Source: Candidatus Rokuibacteriota bacterium (lineage in GTDB: Bacteria > Methylomirabilota > Methylomirabilia > Rokubacteriales > JACOUJ01). Taken from it: a stretch of DNA of 6,920 nt. Both the position numbers and the translations under genes were made by a program. The DNA lies in NCBI GenBank assembly GCA_016177865.1, contig JACOUJ010000396.1, forward strand, positions 1 through 6,920, given 5' to 3'. Positions 4,723 through 6,920 of this stretch are shown here, piece by piece; the first letter of the stretch is position 1; every line of letters starts with the position of its first letter. A model generated the notes under the pieces. That model saw only the letters and a list, made by a program, of their open reading frames with translations. It was not told the DNA's origin and made no database searches.

Positions 4723-6587
4723 TCTTTCTCCTTCAAAATCTGATCAATCGCCTCTTTGATCTCGCTGGTCGCCAACGGAAGCCCGCGCACCCGATTGAAG
4801 CCGACCGCGTCCACCAGGTACTCGGCCCGAAGCAGGCGCACCAATTGTCCGCTGTTGATCTCAGGGACGAGGACGCGTCGGTACTGTCGGAGGATCTGAC
4901 CCAGGTCCGGCGGGAGAGGATTCATGTGGCGGATGTGGACGCTCGCCACCGCCTTCCCCTCCATCTGGGCTTCTTCCACCGCGCCGGTGATGGCCCCGAG
5001 GGTCCCTCCCCATCCGACGACCAGAAGGTCGCCCGCGCTCGGCCCATTGATGGTGGTCGCGGGAATCTCCTGGGCGACGCGCCGAACCTTTTCCGCGCGG
5101 AGCTTCACCATCAACTCGTGGTTGTCCGGGGCGTAGGAGACATGGCCCGTGATGTGTTCCTTCTCCAACCCTCCGATCTGGTGCTCCAATCCCGGTGTCC
5201 CGGGGCGCACCCACGGCCGGGCCAGCGTGGCCTCATCCCGCACGTACGGGAAGAATCCCTCCTTCTCTGTCCTGAAACCAACCGAAATCTCGGGGAGGCT
5301 CTCCGGATTCGGGATGACCCACGGCTCGGCGCCGTTGGCTAGGTACCCGTCGCTCAGCACGAGGACCGGGACCATGTACTTGACCGCGAGCCGCACCGCC
5401 TCATAAGCCACAAAAAAGCAGTCCCCGGGCGTGGCCGGGGCCAGGATGACCACCGGCGCCTCGCTCGACCGGCCGTACATCGCCTGGAGGAGGTCTGCCT
5501 GCTCTGTCTTGGTGGGCATGCCGGTGCTCGGGCCGGCCCGTTGAATGTCAAAGACCACAATGGGCAGCTCAGCCATCACGGCGAGACCCATCCCTTCGGC
5601 CTTCAAGGCGAGCCCGGGACCGCTCGTGGCGCAGACGCCGATCGCGCCGCCAAACGCGGCGCCGATCACAGACCCCACCGCGGCGATCTCGTCCTCCGCC
5701 TGGAAGGTGCGGACCCGGAACCGTTTGTGTTGGGCCAGCTCATGGAGGATGTCACTCGCCGGGGTGATCGGGTAGGCCCCGTAGACCATGGAGAGCCCGG
5801 ATCGCTGGGCCGCGGCCAGGAGCCCCCAGGCGAGGGCGCGTGTGCCCGTAATGCTTCGGTAGAGCCCGGACGGCAGCTCCGCAGGCTCGATGCCGTAGCA
5901 CTCCCCGAAAATCTCTGCCGTCTCTCCGAAGTGATACCCGGCCTTGAGCGCGCGAATATTGGCCTCGACCATCTCCAGATTCTTTGCGAACCGTTTCTTG
6001 ATCCAGGTGACGGTCGGCTCGATGGGGCGCGTGTAGATCCAGGACACGAGCCCGAGGGAAAAGAAGTTTTTACAGCGCTCTTTCTCCTTCGTCCCTAGGG
6101 AGAGATCCTCCAGGGCCTCCTTGGTCAGCCTCGAGATCTCCACCTTGTGGACTCGGTAGCGCCCGGCCAGGGCCGAATCGTCCATCGGGTTCGTCTTATA
6201 GCCCGCCCGATCGAGGTTCTTCTGATCGAACGAGTTGGTATTGAGAATCAGGAGCCCGCCGTCCTTGAGGTCAGACAGATTTGTCTTCAGGGCCGCCGGG
6301 TTCATGGCCACCAGGCAATCGAGCCGGTCTCCAGGGGTGTAGACCCGATGGCGCCCGAACTGGATCTGGAAGCTGGAGACACCGAAGAGCGTCCCTGCCG
6401 GAGCCCTGATCTCCGCCGGGAAGTTCGGCAGGGTCGAGAGGTCATTTCCAGCCCACGCCGTCTCCGTGGTGAATTGCTCGCCGGTCACCTGCATCCCATC
6501 GCCCGAGTCGCCGGCAAACCGCACCACCGCCCGATCAAGCTCACGACGCGGCTTTTTAGGCGCCGATACCGGGGTCCCGTCACTCAT
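4719..6587 (-). CDS. korA: 2-oxoacid:ferredoxin oxidoreductase, alpha subunit (gamma-alpha fusion)
   Basis: A 622-residue fused subunit. Residues about 20-215 are the gamma domain, marked by FAGDSGDGMQVTGEQF (24-39) and NFPAEIRAPAGT (55-66). A linker of about 25 residues leads to the alpha (pyrimidine-binding) domain at about 245-500, with the signature YPITPAS (272-278), QAEDEIAAVGSVIGA (296-310), TSGPGLALKAEGMGLAVMAE (321-340) and AGPSTGMPTKTEQADL (351-366). The transketolase C-terminal-like domain follows, to residue 622 (LLVVGWGGTLGA at 521-532). This gamma-alpha fusion with a separate beta subunit is the two-gene layout of KorAB enzymes, as in mycobacteria. The N-terminal 18 residues are charged and probably disordered. 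The ATG start has AAAGGAG upstream at about 10 nt spacing. It lies 42 nt after the CBS-domain gene and overlaps korB by 4 nt. No frameshift or missing motif is seen. Confidence 0.96.
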   Translation of the reverse strand: MSDGTPVSAPKKPRRELDRAVVRFAGDSGDGMQVTGEQFTTETAWAGNDLSTLPNFPAEIRAPAGTLFGVSSFQIQFGRHRVYTPGDRLDCLVAMNPAALKTNLSDLKDGGLLILNTNSFDQKNLDRAGYKTNPMDDSALAGRYRVHKVEISRLTKEALEDLSLGTKEKERCKNFFSLGLVSWIYTRPIEPTVTWIKKRFAKNLEMVEANIRALKAGYHFGETAEIFGECYGIEPAELPSGLYRSITGTRALAWGLLAAAQRSGLSMVYGAYPITPASDILHELAQHKRFRVRTFQAEDEIAAVGSVIGAAFGGAIGVCATSGPGLALKAEGMGLAVMAELPIVVFDIQRAGPSTGMPTKTEQADLLQAMYGRSSEAPVVILAPATPGDCFFVAYEAVRLAVKYMVPVLVLSDGYLANGAEPWVIPNPESLPEISVGFRTEKEGFFPYVRDEATLARPWVRPGTPGLEHQIGGLEKEHITGHVSYAPDNHELMVKLRAEKVRRVAQEIPATTINGPSAGDLLVVGWGGTLGAITGAVEEAQMEGKAVASVHIRHMNPLPPDLGQILRQYRRVLVPEINSGQLVRLLRAEYLVDAVGFNRVRGLPLATSEIKEAIDQILKEKE

Positions 6588-6629
6588 CTGATTTTGTCTC
6601 CTTTGATAGCCATGCGGAACCGCGCCCTC

Positions 6630-6920
6630 TCACCCCGCGTCCACTTGGTGCGGCCGTTTGATCGTATCCCCTGGTGGGAGGTTCAAAATCGCCTCAGGGA
6701 AAATGTGGGCCAGCCATTTGATGATATTGGTTACCGTCACGATCCCGATGGGGCGGCGCTCGGCGTCCACGAGAGGGATTGTCCGGTACCCGGCGACGCT
6801 CATGCGGTTCACCGCGTAGCACACCCGATCCTGAAGCGCCAGGGCCTCCGGATCCCGGGTCATGACCTGACTGATCGGGGTCTGGTGAACATCGAGTCCC
6901 GGGCCCGCGACCCCGGGACC
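6630..6920 (-). CDS. CBS-domain protein (5' end outside window)
   Basis: The last 96 residues of a minus-strand gene that stays open to the right window edge; no start can be assigned. The segment TPISQVMTRDPEALALQD, then AVNRMSVAGYRTIPLVDAE, then RPIGIVTVTNIIKWL is a classic CBS motif, almost certainly the last of a CBS pair. A tail with FPEAILNLPPGD follows, as seen after the second CBS domain of stand-alone CBS-pair proteins. Such pairs usually bind adenosine nucleotides (AMP, ATP, SAM) and act as sensors. It is 42 nt upstream of korA on the same strand with no terminator between, so it is probably co-transcribed with korAB. A regulatory role for the oxidoreductase is inference from this position. 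Confidence 0.9.
   Translation of the reverse strand, partial: GPGVAGPGLDVHQTPISQVMTRDPEALALQDRVCYAVNRMSVAGYRTIPLVDAERRPIGIVTVTNIIKWLAHIFPEAILNLPPGDTIKRPHQVDAG

Overview
The window is a GC-rich (roughly 60%) piece of bacterial chromosome, almost fully coding. Nearly all genes lie on the minus strand, so it reads from the right edge to the left. It contains no mobile element, RNA gene, CRISPR array or phage signature. The gene content is a two-subunit 2-oxoacid:ferredoxin oxidoreductase plus a pair of single-barrel MetE-like proteins. Together with high GC and frequent GTG starts, this suggests an uncultured soil, sediment or subsurface bacterium with partly anaerobic-style central metabolism. 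Methylomirabilota/Rokubacteria-like, Nitrospirota-like or similar lineages would fit, but this is inference and the sequence holds no taxonomic marker.

Right part (6920 to about 3620, minus strand): a transcription unit of three genes. The first is the 3' end of a CBS-domain protein that is cut by the window edge. It is followed by the fused gamma-alpha subunit and then the beta subunit of the oxidoreductase (korA, korB), which overlap by 4 nt. The unit ends at a textbook Rho-independent terminator, a perfect 12-bp stem followed by T6, about 37 bases after korB.

Middle (about 3620-3406): just past that terminator lies a 43-codon stretch that looks like only the C-terminal half of a small cupin. 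A strong Shine-Dalgarno and ATG sit in front of it but in a different reading frame, so it is most likely a decayed gene. The remaining 75 bases before the next gene probably hold the promoter of the left operon, though only a weak candidate is visible.

Left part (3405-235, minus strand): a tight four-gene operon. In order these are a DUF2203 protein, a degenerate MetE-like barrel, a MetE-like barrel that keeps most of its catalytic residues, and a HAD-family hydrolase. Spacings are 16 nt, 12 nt and a 1-nt stop/start overlap. The two barrels look like a methionine synthase split into two proteins: the downstream one carries the zinc-binding and homocysteine-binding residues, while the upstream one has lost most of them. 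The best candidate for unusual biology here is this pair, including the apparent loss of the zinc-ligand glutamate from the active copy.

Left edge (1-119): the probable last 17 codons of a plus-strand gene, followed by a strong plus-strand terminator that separates it from the convergent minus-strand operon. No stretch longer than 300 bases lacks a gene.
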